DNA of 64,000 nucleotides from UBA6049 sp965662345 (GTDB lineage: Bacteria; Bacteroidota; Bacteroidia; Flavobacteriales_G; Salibacteraceae): the NCBI GenBank assembly GCA_965662345.1, contig CBFIHE010000006.1, positions 55,032-119,031 of the forward strand, given 5' to 3'. Of this stretch, positions 1 to 8,197 are shown piece by piece (the stretch's first letter is position 1; the number at the start of each line of letters is the position of its first letter). A program made the position numbers and the translations under genes. The notes under the pieces are model-generated. The model saw only the letters and a list, made by a program, of their open reading frames with translations. It made no database searches and had not been told where the DNA came from.

Positions 1-737
1 GAACCGAAAAGATCGGCTCCCATACCTGCAACATCACCAACGTTGTCACCAACATTATCTGCAATGGTTGCTGGGTTACGCGGATCATCCTCAGGAATAC
101 CTGCCTCAACTTTACCAACTAGGTCGGCACCAACATCAGCAGCTTTAGTGTAGATACCACCACCAACACGAGCAAATAANNNNNNNNNNNNNNNNNNNAA
201 AGAGAAACCTGCTAATGCTTCTAATATAACTGTCATATTGGTTGTGCCTTGCCAGGTTCCACCCGCAAACCAAACGAAAAGAACAGCAAACAATGTACTA
301 AGACCAAAAACAGCCAAACCGGCAACACCTAGTCCCATTACAGTACCTCCTGTAAAGGAAACTTTCAATGCTTTAGGTAAACTTGTTCTTGCAGCTTGTG
401 TAGTTCTTACGTTAGCATCCGTTGCAATACGCATCCCGATGTTACCTGCAGCGGCAGAGAATACTGCTCCAATCACAAAGGCTACTACAATGAACCAGTG
501 AGTAGTTTCAACCATAGCTGAAATAACACCCAGTAAAATTCCTGCAATTACAATGAAGATGGCCAAGATTCGATATTCTGCATTCAGAAATGCTAGGGCA
601 CCGTCTTTAACATAAGTAGCCAACTTGAGCATTTTGTCGTCTCCAGTGTCTTGTTTCTGTACCCAAGACTTCAATACCAACATATAAACCAGACCTACGA
701 TTCCGAATGCTGGCAAGATGTACACTAAATTTTCCAT
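1..737 (-). CDS. hppA: Membrane-bound ion-pumping pyrophosphatase (partial)
   Basis: Integral membrane pyrophosphatase that couples PPi hydrolysis to H+ or Na+ pumping across the inner membrane. The gene runs off the left edge, so only the N-terminal part is visible. It starts at 737 (MENLVYILPAFG) with several hydrophobic helices, then the family's catalytic signature: DVGADLVGKVE followed by DDPRNPATIADNVGDNVGD, which binds Mg-PPi. A 19-nt N run interrupts it, but the frame is the same on both sides. The residue that separates K+-dependent from K+-independent enzymes, and Na+ from H+ pumps, is beyond the window, so ion specificity cannot be called. It lies behind the pdhB terminator with its own candidate promoter. 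Confidence 0.95.
   Translation of the reverse strand, partial: MENLVYILPAFGIVGLVYMLVLKSWVQKQDTGDDKMLKLATYVKDGALAFLNAEYRILAIFIVIAGILLGVISAMVETTHWFIVVAFVIGAVFSAAAGNIGMRIATDANVRTTQAARTSLPKALKVSFTGGTVMGLGVAGLAVFGLSTLFAVLFVWFAGGTWQGTTNMTVILEALAGFSXXXXXXXLFARVGGGIYTKAADVGADLVGKVEAGIPEDDPRNPATIADNVGDNVGDVAGMGADLFG
180..198. other. Assembly gap (19 N)
   Basis: Run of 19 undetermined bases inside hppA. The reading frame before and after it agrees, so the length is probably right modulo 3. Confidence 0.99.
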
Positions 738-796
738 AATTGATTTAATACTTCTTTGATTATCAGTTTATAAGGTTGATTTTCCAAGAAAGGCGG

Positions 797-804
797 CAAA
801 TATA
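797..804 (-). promoter_or_regulatory. Candidate -7 element for hppA
   Basis: Minus-strand TATATTTG matches the Bacteroidota TAnnTTTG core, 59 nt upstream of the hppA start. No convincing -33 TTG was seen. Confidence 0.4.
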
Positions 805-856
805 TGCTTTTAGGTTCATTTAGGAAGCGCCTAATTTTGCCTGTTTATTCAAATGA

Positions 857-892
857 AAAAGGCGCTTAACGGTTTGTTGTTAAACGCCTTTT
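857..892 (-). terminator. Intrinsic terminator after pdhB
   Basis: Inverted repeat AAAAGGCG-c-TTAAC / GTTAA-a-CGCCTTTT with an 8-nt loop, 20 nt beyond the pdhB stop. On the minus strand it ends in a T run. It separates pdhB from hppA. Confidence 0.75.
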
Positions 893-911
893 GAAACTTT
901 ATGCTTTTGTA

Positions 912-1892
912 TTACAAACGATACATGGCTGCTTTCACACTTTTTACAACATCTTCAACACCCGGTAGTGCTTCTTCAATTAAAGAAGGAGAAAAAGCAA
1001 ACGGGGTATCAGACTGGGTTAATCGTCTGATAGGTGCATCTAAATGATCAAATGCTTCACGCTGAATTACATGTGAAATTTCAGAGGATATAGAAGCCAT
1101 TGGCCAGCTCTCTTCTAAAATTACCAAGCGGTTTGTCTTTTTAACAGAGTTGATTATGGTTTCAAAATCCAATGGTCTAATGGTGCGTAAATCAATCACC
1201 TCAGCATTAATTCCTTCTTCTGCCAGCGCATCTGCAGCAGCTAACGCAGTCTTCATGATTTTACCAAAGCTTACCAATGTACAATCAGCTCCTTCACGTT
1301 TCACATCGGCTTTGCCAATTGGAAGAATATATTCTCCTTCAGGAACCTCGCCTTTATCTCCGTACATTTTTTCAGACTCCATAAAAACAACGGGGTCGTT
1401 ATCGCGAATGGCTGCTTTTAACAATCCCTTTGCATCATACGGATTAGAAGGTGTAATAACCTTTAACCCTGGAAAGTGGGCGTACATGCTCTCAAAACTT
1501 TGCGAGTGTGTAGCTGCCAATTGACCTGCCTGCCCGTTGGGTCCACGAAAAACGATAGGATTGCCGTATTGGCCTCCACTCATTTGCAACATTTTAGCTG
1601 CAGAATTAATAATCTGATCTGCTGCGAGAATAGCAAAGTTCCAGGTCATAAACTCCACAATTGGGCGTAAACCATTCATGGCTGCGCCCACACCAATACC
1701 AGAAAAGCCGAGCTCAGAGATAGGCGTATCAATAACGCGTTTGGCACCAAACTCATCTAGCATACCTTGTGATGCTTTGTAGGCACCGTTGTATTCCGCA
1801 ACTTCTTCACCCATCAAAAAAACGCTATCATCTCTGCGCATTTCTTCGCTCATCGCCTCTTTGATGGCGTCTCTGAATTGTAATTCTTTCAT
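912..1892 (-). CDS. pdhB: Pyruvate dehydrogenase E1 component, beta subunit
   Basis: Beta chain of the thiamine-pyrophosphate-dependent E1 enzyme that decarboxylates pyruvate (or a related 2-oxoacid) for acetyl-CoA formation. The 326-residue product has the family's usual length and N-terminus (MKELQFRDAIKEAMSEEM). It carries MGEEVAEYNGAYK, DTPISELGFSGIGVGAA, FRGPNGQAG and the C-terminal transketolase half with LVSFGKIM and EESWPMASI. An in-frame upstream TTG would give 342 residues, but the ATG at 1892 has an AAGGAA ribosome site. A promoter core lies 24 nt upstream of it, so the shorter form is preferred. No E1 alpha gene is adjacent, so the alpha subunit must be encoded elsewhere. A branched-chain oxoacid dehydrogenase role is a weaker alternative. 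Confidence 0.93.
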   Translation of the reverse strand: MKELQFRDAIKEAMSEEMRRDDSVFLMGEEVAEYNGAYKASQGMLDEFGAKRVIDTPISELGFSGIGVGAAMNGLRPIVEFMTWNFAILAADQIINSAAKMLQMSGGQYGNPIVFRGPNGQAGQLAATHSQSFESMYAHFPGLKVITPSNPYDAKGLLKAAIRDNDPVVFMESEKMYGDKGEVPEGEYILPIGKADVKREGADCTLVSFGKIMKTALAAADALAEEGINAEVIDLRTIRPLDFETIINSVKKTNRLVILEESWPMASISSEISHVIQREAFDHLDAPIRRLTQSDTPFAFSPSLIEEALPGVEDVVKSVKAAMYRL

Positions 1893-1916
1893 TTCCTTGC
1901 GTTTTGTCAGCGGTGG

Positions 1917-1924
1917 CAAATGTA
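1917..1924 (-). promoter_or_regulatory. Promoter core for pdhB
   Basis: Minus-strand TACATTTG (TAnnTTTG) with a TTG about 21 nt further upstream (1946-1948). It predicts a start of transcription near 1910 and supports translation from 1892, not 1940. Confidence 0.55.
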
Positions 1925-2004
1925 ATAGGAAAATATCCACTTCTGCAATACCGCGTAGTATCTCAAAAGTGTCTTGTTGAAGCTGAACAAATTCGCACCC
2001 AAAA

Positions 2005-2022
2005 TGTTATGCATGCATAACA
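2005..2022. promoter_or_regulatory. Perfect 18-bp palindrome, candidate operator
   Basis: TGTTATGCATGCATAACA is its own reverse complement over all 18 bp. It lies between divergent pdhB and etfB, about 37 bp upstream of the etfB -7 core, a place where a dimeric regulator could act on both genes. The regulator is unknown. Confidence 0.5.
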
Positions 2023-2059
2023 AAATTCTCTTTTTATTTCGTTAGGGATGCATTTGTAT

Positions 2060-2067
2060 TAGTTTTG
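2060..2067 (+). promoter_or_regulatory. Promoter core for etfBA
   Basis: TAGTTTTG matches the TAnnTTTG core, 35 nt upstream of the etfB ATG. Confidence 0.5.
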
Positions 2068-2102
2068 TGCATCACTGAAAAAATTGAGTTAAACGAGCAG
2101 AA

Positions 2103-2843
2103 ATGAAGATACTAGTTGGTATTAGCAAAGCTCCGGATACAACTACAAAAATCAAATTCACCGAGGGTGATTCCAAATTTGATGAGGCCGGAGTTCAGTT
2201 TATCGTAAACCCGTATGATGAGTGGTACGCCTTAGTACGCGCCTTAGAGATTAAGGAAGCAGGTGGTGGAAGCGTGACAACCATAACTGTGGGTGGTGCA
2301 GAAACAGATCCAGTTATTCGTAAAGCGCTTGCTGTTGGAGCAGATGATGCTGTTCGCATAGATGCTCAACCCACTGACGCGTTCTTTGTGGCTGAGCAGA
2401 TTGCAGCATATGCCAAAGACAAGGGCTTTGACCTTATTTTGATGGGTAAAGAAACCATCAACTACAACGGTAGTCAGGTAGGAGGTATGGTAGCTGAGTT
2501 GATGGACTTACCATATGTCTCTAACGCTTCCAAAATGGAGATGAACGGAAATACCGCTTCTATTGAACGAGATATTCAAGGAGGAATTGAAACCTTGGAA
2601 GTAGATGCACCATTTGTATTGTCTGCCGCTAAGGGTCTGGCAGAGCAACGTATTCCTAATATGCGTGGAATTATGGCGGCTCGTACCAAGAAATTAGAAG
2701 TTGTTGCAGCAGCAGGAGCCGATGCGTTAACGGAAGTAGTGAAATATGCTCTCCCGGAAGAAAAAGGAGCCGTTAAACTCATAGACCCTGAGAATGTAGA
2801 GGAGTTGGTAGAATTGTTACACAAAGAAGCTAAAGTGATATAA
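2103..2843 (+). CDS. etfB: Electron transfer flavoprotein beta subunit
   Basis: Small subunit of the ETF heterodimer, which takes electrons from acyl-CoA dehydrogenases and related flavoenzymes and passes them to ETF:quinone oxidoreductase. The 246-residue product has the family start MKILVGISKAPDTTTKI, the NPYDEWYALVRALEIKE stretch and the adenine-nucleotide-binding region around LILMGKETINYNGSQVGGM. It ends with the ALPEEKGAVKLIDPENVEE tail typical of Bacteroidota. Two bases separate it from etfA, so the two are cotranscribed and probably translationally coupled. Confidence 0.96.
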   Translation: MKILVGISKAPDTTTKIKFTEGDSKFDEAGVQFIVNPYDEWYALVRALEIKEAGGGSVTTITVGGAETDPVIRKALAVGADDAVRIDAQPTDAFFVAEQIAAYAKDKGFDLILMGKETINYNGSQVGGMVAELMDLPYVSNASKMEMNGNTASIERDIQGGIETLEVDAPFVLSAAKGLAEQRIPNMRGIMAARTKKLEVVAAAGADALTEVVKYALPEEKGAVKLIDPENVEELVELLHKEAKVI

Positions 2844-2845
2844 CC

Positions 2846-3814
2846 ATGGCAGTAGTAGTTTTTGCAGACGTATTAAACGGAAAAGTAACCAAGTCTTCTC
2901 TAGAAGCGGTTCACTATGGAAGTAAAGTAGCAAGTAGCACAGGTACTGAAAATGTGGTTGTTACTTACGGCAATGCCGATGATGCAGACCTTGCAGCATT
3001 GGGTAAATTTGGAGCTAATAAAGTATTGGTGAACCGTACTATTAGCGATATGGACCCTGGTAAACTGAGCAAGTTAGTAGTTGCAGCAGTTGAAGCCACT
3101 AGTGCCGATGTGATTGTATTTTCTCAAGATTACACAGGCAAATCTGTATCACCATTGGTAAGCGCCAAGCTCAAAGCAGGTATGGTAGCTGGAGCTGTAG
3201 ATTATCCAGATATGAGCAACGGCTTTGTTGTTAAAAAATCTGTTTTCTCTGGTAAAGCTTTCGCTGATGTTAAAGTGAATACAGACAAGAAAATCGTTGC
3301 CATTATTCCCAATGCTATTGGAAAAGAAGAAGGTGAAGGAACAGCAACAGTTGAAGCCTTAGATGCAGATCTAGGCGATTCTCGCTTGCGTGTCAAAGAA
3401 GTAAAGTTAGAGACATCTGGAGACATGGTGCCTCTTCCTGAAGCTGAATTGGTGGTATCTGCTGGTAGAGGTCTAAAAGGACCAGAAAACTGGGGTATTG
3501 TTGAAGATTTGGCGAAAGAATTGGGTGCTACAACTGCGTGTTCTAGACCAGTAGCCGATATAGGATGGAGACCGCATCACGAGCACGTGGGGCAAACAGG
3601 TATTGCAATTCGTCCAGATCTTTACATAGCAGCTGGTATTTCAGGTGCCATCCAGCACTTAGCAGGAGTTAACGGTAGTAAGGTTATTGTAGTTGTAAAT
3701 ACAGATCCTGAAGCTCCGTTCTTTAAAGCTGCTGATTATGGTGTGGTAGGCGATGCTTTTGAAGTTTTGCCGAAGCTTACGGAAGCCATTCGCAAGTTCA
3801 AGGCCGCGGGATAG
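2846..3814 (+). CDS. etfA: Electron transfer flavoprotein alpha subunit
   Basis: Large, FAD-binding subunit of ETF (322 residues). The N-terminal domain is ETF-like. The C-terminal FAD domain is clear: SAGRGLKGPENW, then ACSRPVADIGWRPHHEHVGQ, GIAIRPDLYIAAGISGAIQH and VVVNTDPEAPFFKAADYGV. It follows etfB after 2 nt in one operon. The pair serves fatty-acid or amino-acid oxidation. The gene ends with TAG, one of several here showing that TAG is an ordinary stop in this genome. Confidence 0.96.
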   Translation: MAVVVFADVLNGKVTKSSLEAVHYGSKVASSTGTENVVVTYGNADDADLAALGKFGANKVLVNRTISDMDPGKLSKLVVAAVEATSADVIVFSQDYTGKSVSPLVSAKLKAGMVAGAVDYPDMSNGFVVKKSVFSGKAFADVKVNTDKKIVAIIPNAIGKEEGEGTATVEALDADLGDSRLRVKEVKLETSGDMVPLPEAELVVSAGRGLKGPENWGIVEDLAKELGATTACSRPVADIGWRPHHEHVGQTGIAIRPDLYIAAGISGAIQHLAGVNGSKVIVVVNTDPEAPFFKAADYGVVGDAFEVLPKLTEAIRKFKAAG

Positions 3815-3858
3815 AACCTCGGGAAATTGTATCATTGCACGGTTTCTGAAGAGTAGGT

Positions 3859-4443
3859 ATGGAACAAAAGATTGAGCTGGAAATTGTAGGGCTTTCTTAT
3901 AGTCAAACCCAAAGTGGAGCGTACGCCCTTGTTTTGGAGGATAAAGGAAAGCACAGAAGACTCCCCATCATCATTGGTAATTTTGAGGCGCAAGCCATTG
4001 CCGTTGTTATGGAAGGTTTAAAACCCGCAAGACCTTTAACACATGATTCTTTTGCCAACGTACTCAAAGAGTTTGATGTAAGATTGGTTGAAGTGCTCAT
4101 TTACAATTTGGTGGAAGGTATTTACTACGCCAAGTTGATTTGCGATAATGGCTTCAAACAATTAGAAATAGATGCGCGAAGCTCCGATGCAATTGCATTG
4201 GCGCTTCGCTTTAAATGCCCTATCTACACCTACGATTTCATATTAAATCAAGCTGGCATTACGGTAGAAGAGGAAGAAGCCGCAGAAGGTATTTCTTCTG
4301 AAGAGGGAAGCGAACAGGTAGCTCCTGAAACTACCAATCAAAAAAGTATAGAAGAGCTTGAGAAGGAACTCGAAGAAGCTATAGAACGCGAAGATTATGA
4401 GCTAGCAGGAAGATTGCGAGACGAAATCAATAAGCGTCAGTAA
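3859..4443 (+). CDS. Bifunctional nuclease family protein with C-terminal UVR motif
   Basis: Member of the bifunctional nuclease (BFN, DUF151) family. Residues 1 to about 130 form the BFN domain (IELEIVGLSYSQTQSGAYAL, RLPIIIGNFEAQAIAV, ARSSDAIALALRF). The last 30 residues form a UvrB/UvrC-type helical hairpin (EELEKELEEAIEREDYELA), joined by a Glu-rich linker. This architecture is common in Bacteroidota. The family has reported DNase and RNase activity, but the substrate here is unknown. It lies 44 nt after etfA and 23 nt before the nucleoside transporter, so it may belong to the same transcript. Confidence 0.88.
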   Translation: MEQKIELEIVGLSYSQTQSGAYALVLEDKGKHRRLPIIIGNFEAQAIAVVMEGLKPARPLTHDSFANVLKEFDVRLVEVLIYNLVEGIYYAKLICDNGFKQLEIDARSSDAIALALRFKCPIYTYDFILNQAGITVEEEEAAEGISSEEGSEQVAPETTNQKSIEELEKELEEAIEREDYELAGRLRDEINKRQ

Positions 4444-4466
4444 CCAGAAAATCGTAAACCTTGCAC

Positions 4467-5768
4467 ATGCTTCTCTCCGTTTCCGTTACAGGTATTCTCC
4501 AAGGATTATTAGGAGTAGTAGTATTGTTAGGGTTAGGATGGCTATTTAGTGCCAACCGCAAAGCAATAAATTGGTCCTTAGTAGGCAAAGGTTTGGCCGT
4601 ACAGCTCATCTTTGCCCTTGGTGTTCTAAAAGTTCCATTCATTGAATCCATTTTCGAGTGGATGAGCAGGGCATTCGTGAAAATCATTTCATTTACTTAT
4701 TTCGGTACAGAGTTCTTATTCCGTTCGTTTGCTACAGGCGAAATAGACCCCGCACTCTTGAACTTTGCATTCAACGTACTACCAACCATTGTTTTCTTTT
4801 CTGCATTAAGCAGTTTGCTATATTACTTGGGAATTCTGCAAAAAATTGTTTTTGGCTTTGCCTGGGTTATGAAACACCTGATGAAGCTCAGCGGGGCTGA
4901 GAGTTTAGCAGCTGCGGGCAACATGTTTATGGGCCAAACAGAAGCACCTTTATTGGTAAAGCCATATTTGGCTCAAATGACAAAGTCTGAAATGAACGCA
5001 CTCATGACAGGCGGTATGGCAACCATTGCTGGTGGAGTTCTGGCTTCTTACATAGGTTTTTTAGGTGGAGATGATCCCGCTCAACAAGTGTTGTTTGCAA
5101 AACACTTATTAGCAGCTTCTATTATGAGTGCTCCAGCAGCACTTGTAGCAGCGAAGATGCTGGTACCAGAAACGGATAAGTTTGACAATACCATGCACCT
5201 CTCTAAGAATAAAATCGGGACAAATGTGCTGGAAGCCATCACCAACGGAACAACAGACGGACTCAAGCTTGCGGTGAATGTGGCAGCCATGTTGCTTGTA
5301 TTTACCGCGTTTATCTACTTTGGGAATTACATTTTGGAGCAAATCGGTTACTTGGGCGGATTCAATGCCTGGATTGCAGAAAACACCAATTATGAAACTT
5401 TTTCTTTCCAATTCATCATCGGTTATGCCTTTGCGCCCATTGCCTTTTTGTTGGGTGTTCCTTCAGCTGATATTGTTTTGGTGGGACAGCTTTTGGGTGA
5501 GAAAACCATTTTGAACGAGTTTTACGCCTACGTAACGCTTGGTGATTTAAAAGCATCAGGCGCTTTTGCCAGTGAGAAATCAATCATTATGGCCACTTAT
5601 ATCCTTTGCGGCTTTTCAAACTTTGCTTCTATTGGCATTCAAATTGGCGGAATAGGAGCTTTGGTTCCCGAGCGAAAAAGCTTGTTGGCACAATTGGGTG
5701 TTCGAGCACTTATAGGCGGTACGTTAGCGTGTCTTTTTACGGCCGTAATTGTGGGTATGATTATCTAG
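4467..5768 (+). CDS. Concentrative nucleoside transporter (CNT/NupC family)
   Basis: Inner-membrane, ion-coupled nucleoside uptake permease of about 433 residues with many hydrophobic helices. CNT features visible are the N-terminal helices, YFGTEFLFRSF, LAAAGNMFMGQTEAPLLVKPY (substrate site, here broken over two lines of the family motif), MTGGMATIAGGVLASYI and the C-terminal LCGFSNFASIGIQIGGIGAL. The ATG at 4467 is preferred; an in-frame TTG two codons earlier (4461) is possible. Together with thyA and folA downstream it points to nucleotide salvage, although they need not be in one operon. Confidence 0.92.
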   Translation: MLLSVSVTGILQGLLGVVVLLGLGWLFSANRKAINWSLVGKGLAVQLIFALGVLKVPFIESIFEWMSRAFVKIISFTYFGTEFLFRSFATGEIDPALLNFAFNVLPTIVFFSALSSLLYYLGILQKIVFGFAWVMKHLMKLSGAESLAAAGNMFMGQTEAPLLVKPYLAQMTKSEMNALMTGGMATIAGGVLASYIGFLGGDDPAQQVLFAKHLLAASIMSAPAALVAAKMLVPETDKFDNTMHLSKNKIGTNVLEAITNGTTDGLKLAVNVAAMLLVFTAFIYFGNYILEQIGYLGGFNAWIAENTNYETFSFQFIIGYAFAPIAFLLGVPSADIVLVGQLLGEKTILNEFYAYVTLGDLKASGAFASEKSIIMATYILCGFSNFASIGIQIGGIGALVPERKSLLAQLGVRALIGGTLACLFTAVIVGMII

Positions 5769-5852
5769 TCTCCAGAAGTTTTCCAATGTTATCAACGTAG
5801 CACCATCGGCCCGTTGCCGTTTATTAATTTGCGGTAAAATTAGAGGCAAGGT

Positions 5853-6758
5853 ATGCAGCAGTATCACGATTTACTCAAGCAAATTTTGGAAAACGGTCAA
5901 GTTAGAGAAGACCGCACTGGTGTGGGAACAAAATCTGTTTTTGGCTATCAAATGCGGTTTGATTTGCAAGCCGGTTTTCCGTTGGTTACTACCAAGAAAG
6001 TACACATGAAATCTATCATTCATGAGTTGTTGTGGTTTGTTGCAGGAGATACCAATCTTAGGTATCTCGCCCTTAATAAGGTGAACATTTGGAACGATTG
6101 GCCTTTCCAGCGGTGGTTGAATGATACTGGTCAAGCCGATGAATTTCCCAAGTATACTCTGGAGTGGCGTGAGAAGATGAAGGAGTTTGTAAGCCTGGTG
6201 CGCGAAGATGAAACCTTCGCTAATAAATGGGGAGAATTAGGGCCGGTATACGGTAAGCAATGGCGAGATTTTAACGGATTCGATCAATTGCGATGGGTGA
6301 TAGACGAAATCAAACGGAATCCGCAATCACGCAGGTTGATTGTAAGCGCTTGGAATGCGGCTCAGATTGAAGAAATGGCCAAAGCAGGATTACCTCCTTG
6401 CCATACCATGTTTCAGTTTTACGTGAATAACGGAAAGTTGTCTTGTCAGCTCTATCAGCGCAGTGCAGATACGTTCTTGGGTGTGCCATTTAATATTGCT
6501 TCTTATGCTTTGTTAACCATGATGGTGGCCCAAGTAACGGGTTATGAGCCAGGAGATTTTGTACATACTTTTGGAGATGTACACCTTTACAGCAACCACA
6601 TGGAGCAAGTTAAGGAGCAACTATCTAGAGACTATAGACCGTTGCCTACCATGCGCATAAATCCAGAGGTGAAGCACATAGAAGAGTTTAAGTTTGAGGA
6701 TTTTGAACTGGTTAACTACAATCCGCACCCATCTATTAAAGCACCTGTTGCCGTTTAG
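5853..6758 (+). CDS. thyA: Thymidylate synthase
   Basis: Converts dUMP to dTMP using methylene-tetrahydrofolate. The 301-residue product has the nucleophile Cys183 in LPPCHTMFQFYV, the N-terminal RTGVGTKSVFG phosphate-binding loop, and the QRSADTFLGVPFNIASYA and VHTFGDVHLYSNH motifs. It is longer than the E. coli enzyme (264 residues) because of an insertion around residues 82-125, which is normal for the long ThyA subtype. folA starts 9 nt downstream. The two form the classic dTMP/folate-recycling pair. Confidence 0.98.
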   Translation: MQQYHDLLKQILENGQVREDRTGVGTKSVFGYQMRFDLQAGFPLVTTKKVHMKSIIHELLWFVAGDTNLRYLALNKVNIWNDWPFQRWLNDTGQADEFPKYTLEWREKMKEFVSLVREDETFANKWGELGPVYGKQWRDFNGFDQLRWVIDEIKRNPQSRRLIVSAWNAAQIEEMAKAGLPPCHTMFQFYVNNGKLSCQLYQRSADTFLGVPFNIASYALLTMMVAQVTGYEPGDFVHTFGDVHLYSNHMEQVKEQLSRDYRPLPTMRINPEVKHIEEFKFEDFELVNYNPHPSIKAPVAV

Positions 6759-6767
6759 AGAAATACA

Positions 6768-7277
6768 ATGAAAGTATCGCTAATAGTAGCTGTAGCCAGT
6801 AACGGAGTTATTGGAAAAGACAATGACCTCATTTGGTATCTTCCTCGAGATCTAAATTATTTTAAGCGAACTACTCAAGGGCATGCAGTAATTATGGGTA
6901 GACGTAATTATGAGAGCATTCCTGAGAAGTACAGACCGCTTCCTGGTAGAACGAACATTGTAGTAACTCGCCAAAATGAATATGAGGCACCAGGCTGTAA
7001 AGTTGTGAATTCTTTGGAGAGCGCTTTGGCATTAGCCAATGAAATAGATGATGATGAACCATTCATCATTGGTGGAGGGCAGATTTATAAGGAATCACTT
7101 CAAGAAAATATAGTGAATCGCCTGTATATAACGGAAGTACATGCAGATTTTGAAGGAGATACCTACTTTCCATGTATTGATGAAGATGTTTGGGAAGAGG
7201 TTACAAGAGAACACCATCCAGCAGATGCTAGGCACGCTTTTGCACACAGTTTTGTAGTGTATGACAAGCGAGCTTAA
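6768..7277 (+). CDS. folA: Dihydrofolate reductase
   Basis: NADPH-dependent reduction of dihydrofolate made by ThyA. The 169-residue product shows SLIVAVASNGVIGKDNDLIW, the substrate-binding Asp28 in LPRDLNYFK, the NADPH-binding MGRRNYESIP and GGGQIYKESL, and the C-terminal LYITEVHADFEGDTYFP. It starts 9 nt after the thyA stop and is almost certainly cotranscribed with it. Confidence 0.98.
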   Translation: MKVSLIVAVASNGVIGKDNDLIWYLPRDLNYFKRTTQGHAVIMGRRNYESIPEKYRPLPGRTNIVVTRQNEYEAPGCKVVNSLESALALANEIDDDEPFIIGGGQIYKESLQENIVNRLYITEVHADFEGDTYFPCIDEDVWEEVTREHHPADARHAFAHSFVVYDKRA

Positions 7278-7311
7278 ATTTGCTATTTTAGCGGAAGTGA
7301 ATCATAACCCA

Positions 7312-8145
7312 ATGAAAAACAACTTATTTTACCTTACACTATTCGCAATACTGTTAATTGGTTGTACTGAATCAGACAGAAACAACGAAGATGTAACTGT
7401 TTCTAGTTACGAATATGTAAGAGCGCAAAATGCGTTTTTAAATGTTTGGAAGGAAGTACATTCAACCATTGTTACAGATCCTGTGCTGGGTGGGCAGACA
7501 TCTGCTCCAATTTTAGACGTATGTGTAGATACGACTATGCGGGTACCTAACAATGGCCCTTATCCCATAGCACTTACCATTGATTACGGGCAAGGCGAGC
7601 TTTGCTCAGACGGTAGATTAAGAAAAGGGAAAATCATAGCGGTGCTGAACAGACCATACTCCGATTCATTGGCAGAGGTTCGCATATCTTTTGAAGATTA
7701 TTACATGGATGACTTAGCCTTTTTTGGCGCTATGCGCATAGTTAATTTAGGCGATAGTGCGCTACTACCGCGCTTTTACCAAGAGGTAGACAGTGCGCGT
7801 TTGTACCGAGATGATTTGGGTAACAAACGCCAAGATATTTGGGTGGAGTACATCAGAAACAGAGGCTACCAAGGAACTGGAAACGATACCTATGCAGACC
7901 CAAGTGATGATGAGTTTAGACTTACAAGCGGAGCGGCAAAGGGAAGAAACACATTTGGGAAATTCTTTGAAGCCACTACTACACAAACAATAATCTCCCG
8001 CGTAGATTGCGCGTATGAAAGCGGTGGTATGATTACCATAAAGCAAACCAACTTGGCACACCGCTTCTTAGATTACGAGGGTGGATGTAACGGAGATTTT
8101 GCAGTTACCTACTACAATACAACAGAGTATTTGTCTATCCCTTAG
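7312..8145 (+). CDS. Putative lipoprotein of unknown function
   Basis: Product of 277 residues with a lipoprotein signal peptide (MKNNLFYLTLFAILLIGC), so the predicted lipidated Cys is residue 18. An in-frame ATG 51 nt earlier overlaps folA, but it would bury the signal peptide; the start at 7312 is therefore chosen. The mature part contains IALTIDYGQGELCSDGRLRK-GKI, a DGR-x-RKGKI pattern, and four well-spaced cysteines. I do not recognise the family. A terminator follows. Probable location is the periplasmic face of a membrane or the cell surface. Confidence 0.72.
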   Translation: MKNNLFYLTLFAILLIGCTESDRNNEDVTVSSYEYVRAQNAFLNVWKEVHSTIVTDPVLGGQTSAPILDVCVDTTMRVPNNGPYPIALTIDYGQGELCSDGRLRKGKIIAVLNRPYSDSLAEVRISFEDYYMDDLAFFGAMRIVNLGDSALLPRFYQEVDSARLYRDDLGNKRQDIWVEYIRNRGYQGTGNDTYADPSDDEFRLTSGAAKGRNTFGKFFEATTTQTIISRVDCAYESGGMITIKQTNLAHRFLDYEGGCNGDFAVTYYNTTEYLSIP

Positions 8146-8170
8146 GAGATAGGAAAGCATTATAAAAGAA

Positions 8171-8197
8171 AAGGGAGGCGAGAGCCTCCCTTTTTTT
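8171..8197. terminator. Bidirectional terminator, lipoprotein gene / clpX
   Basis: AAGGGAGGC-GAGA-GCCTCCCTT with T runs in both directions, between convergent genes. It overlaps the clpX stop codon. Confidence 0.85.
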
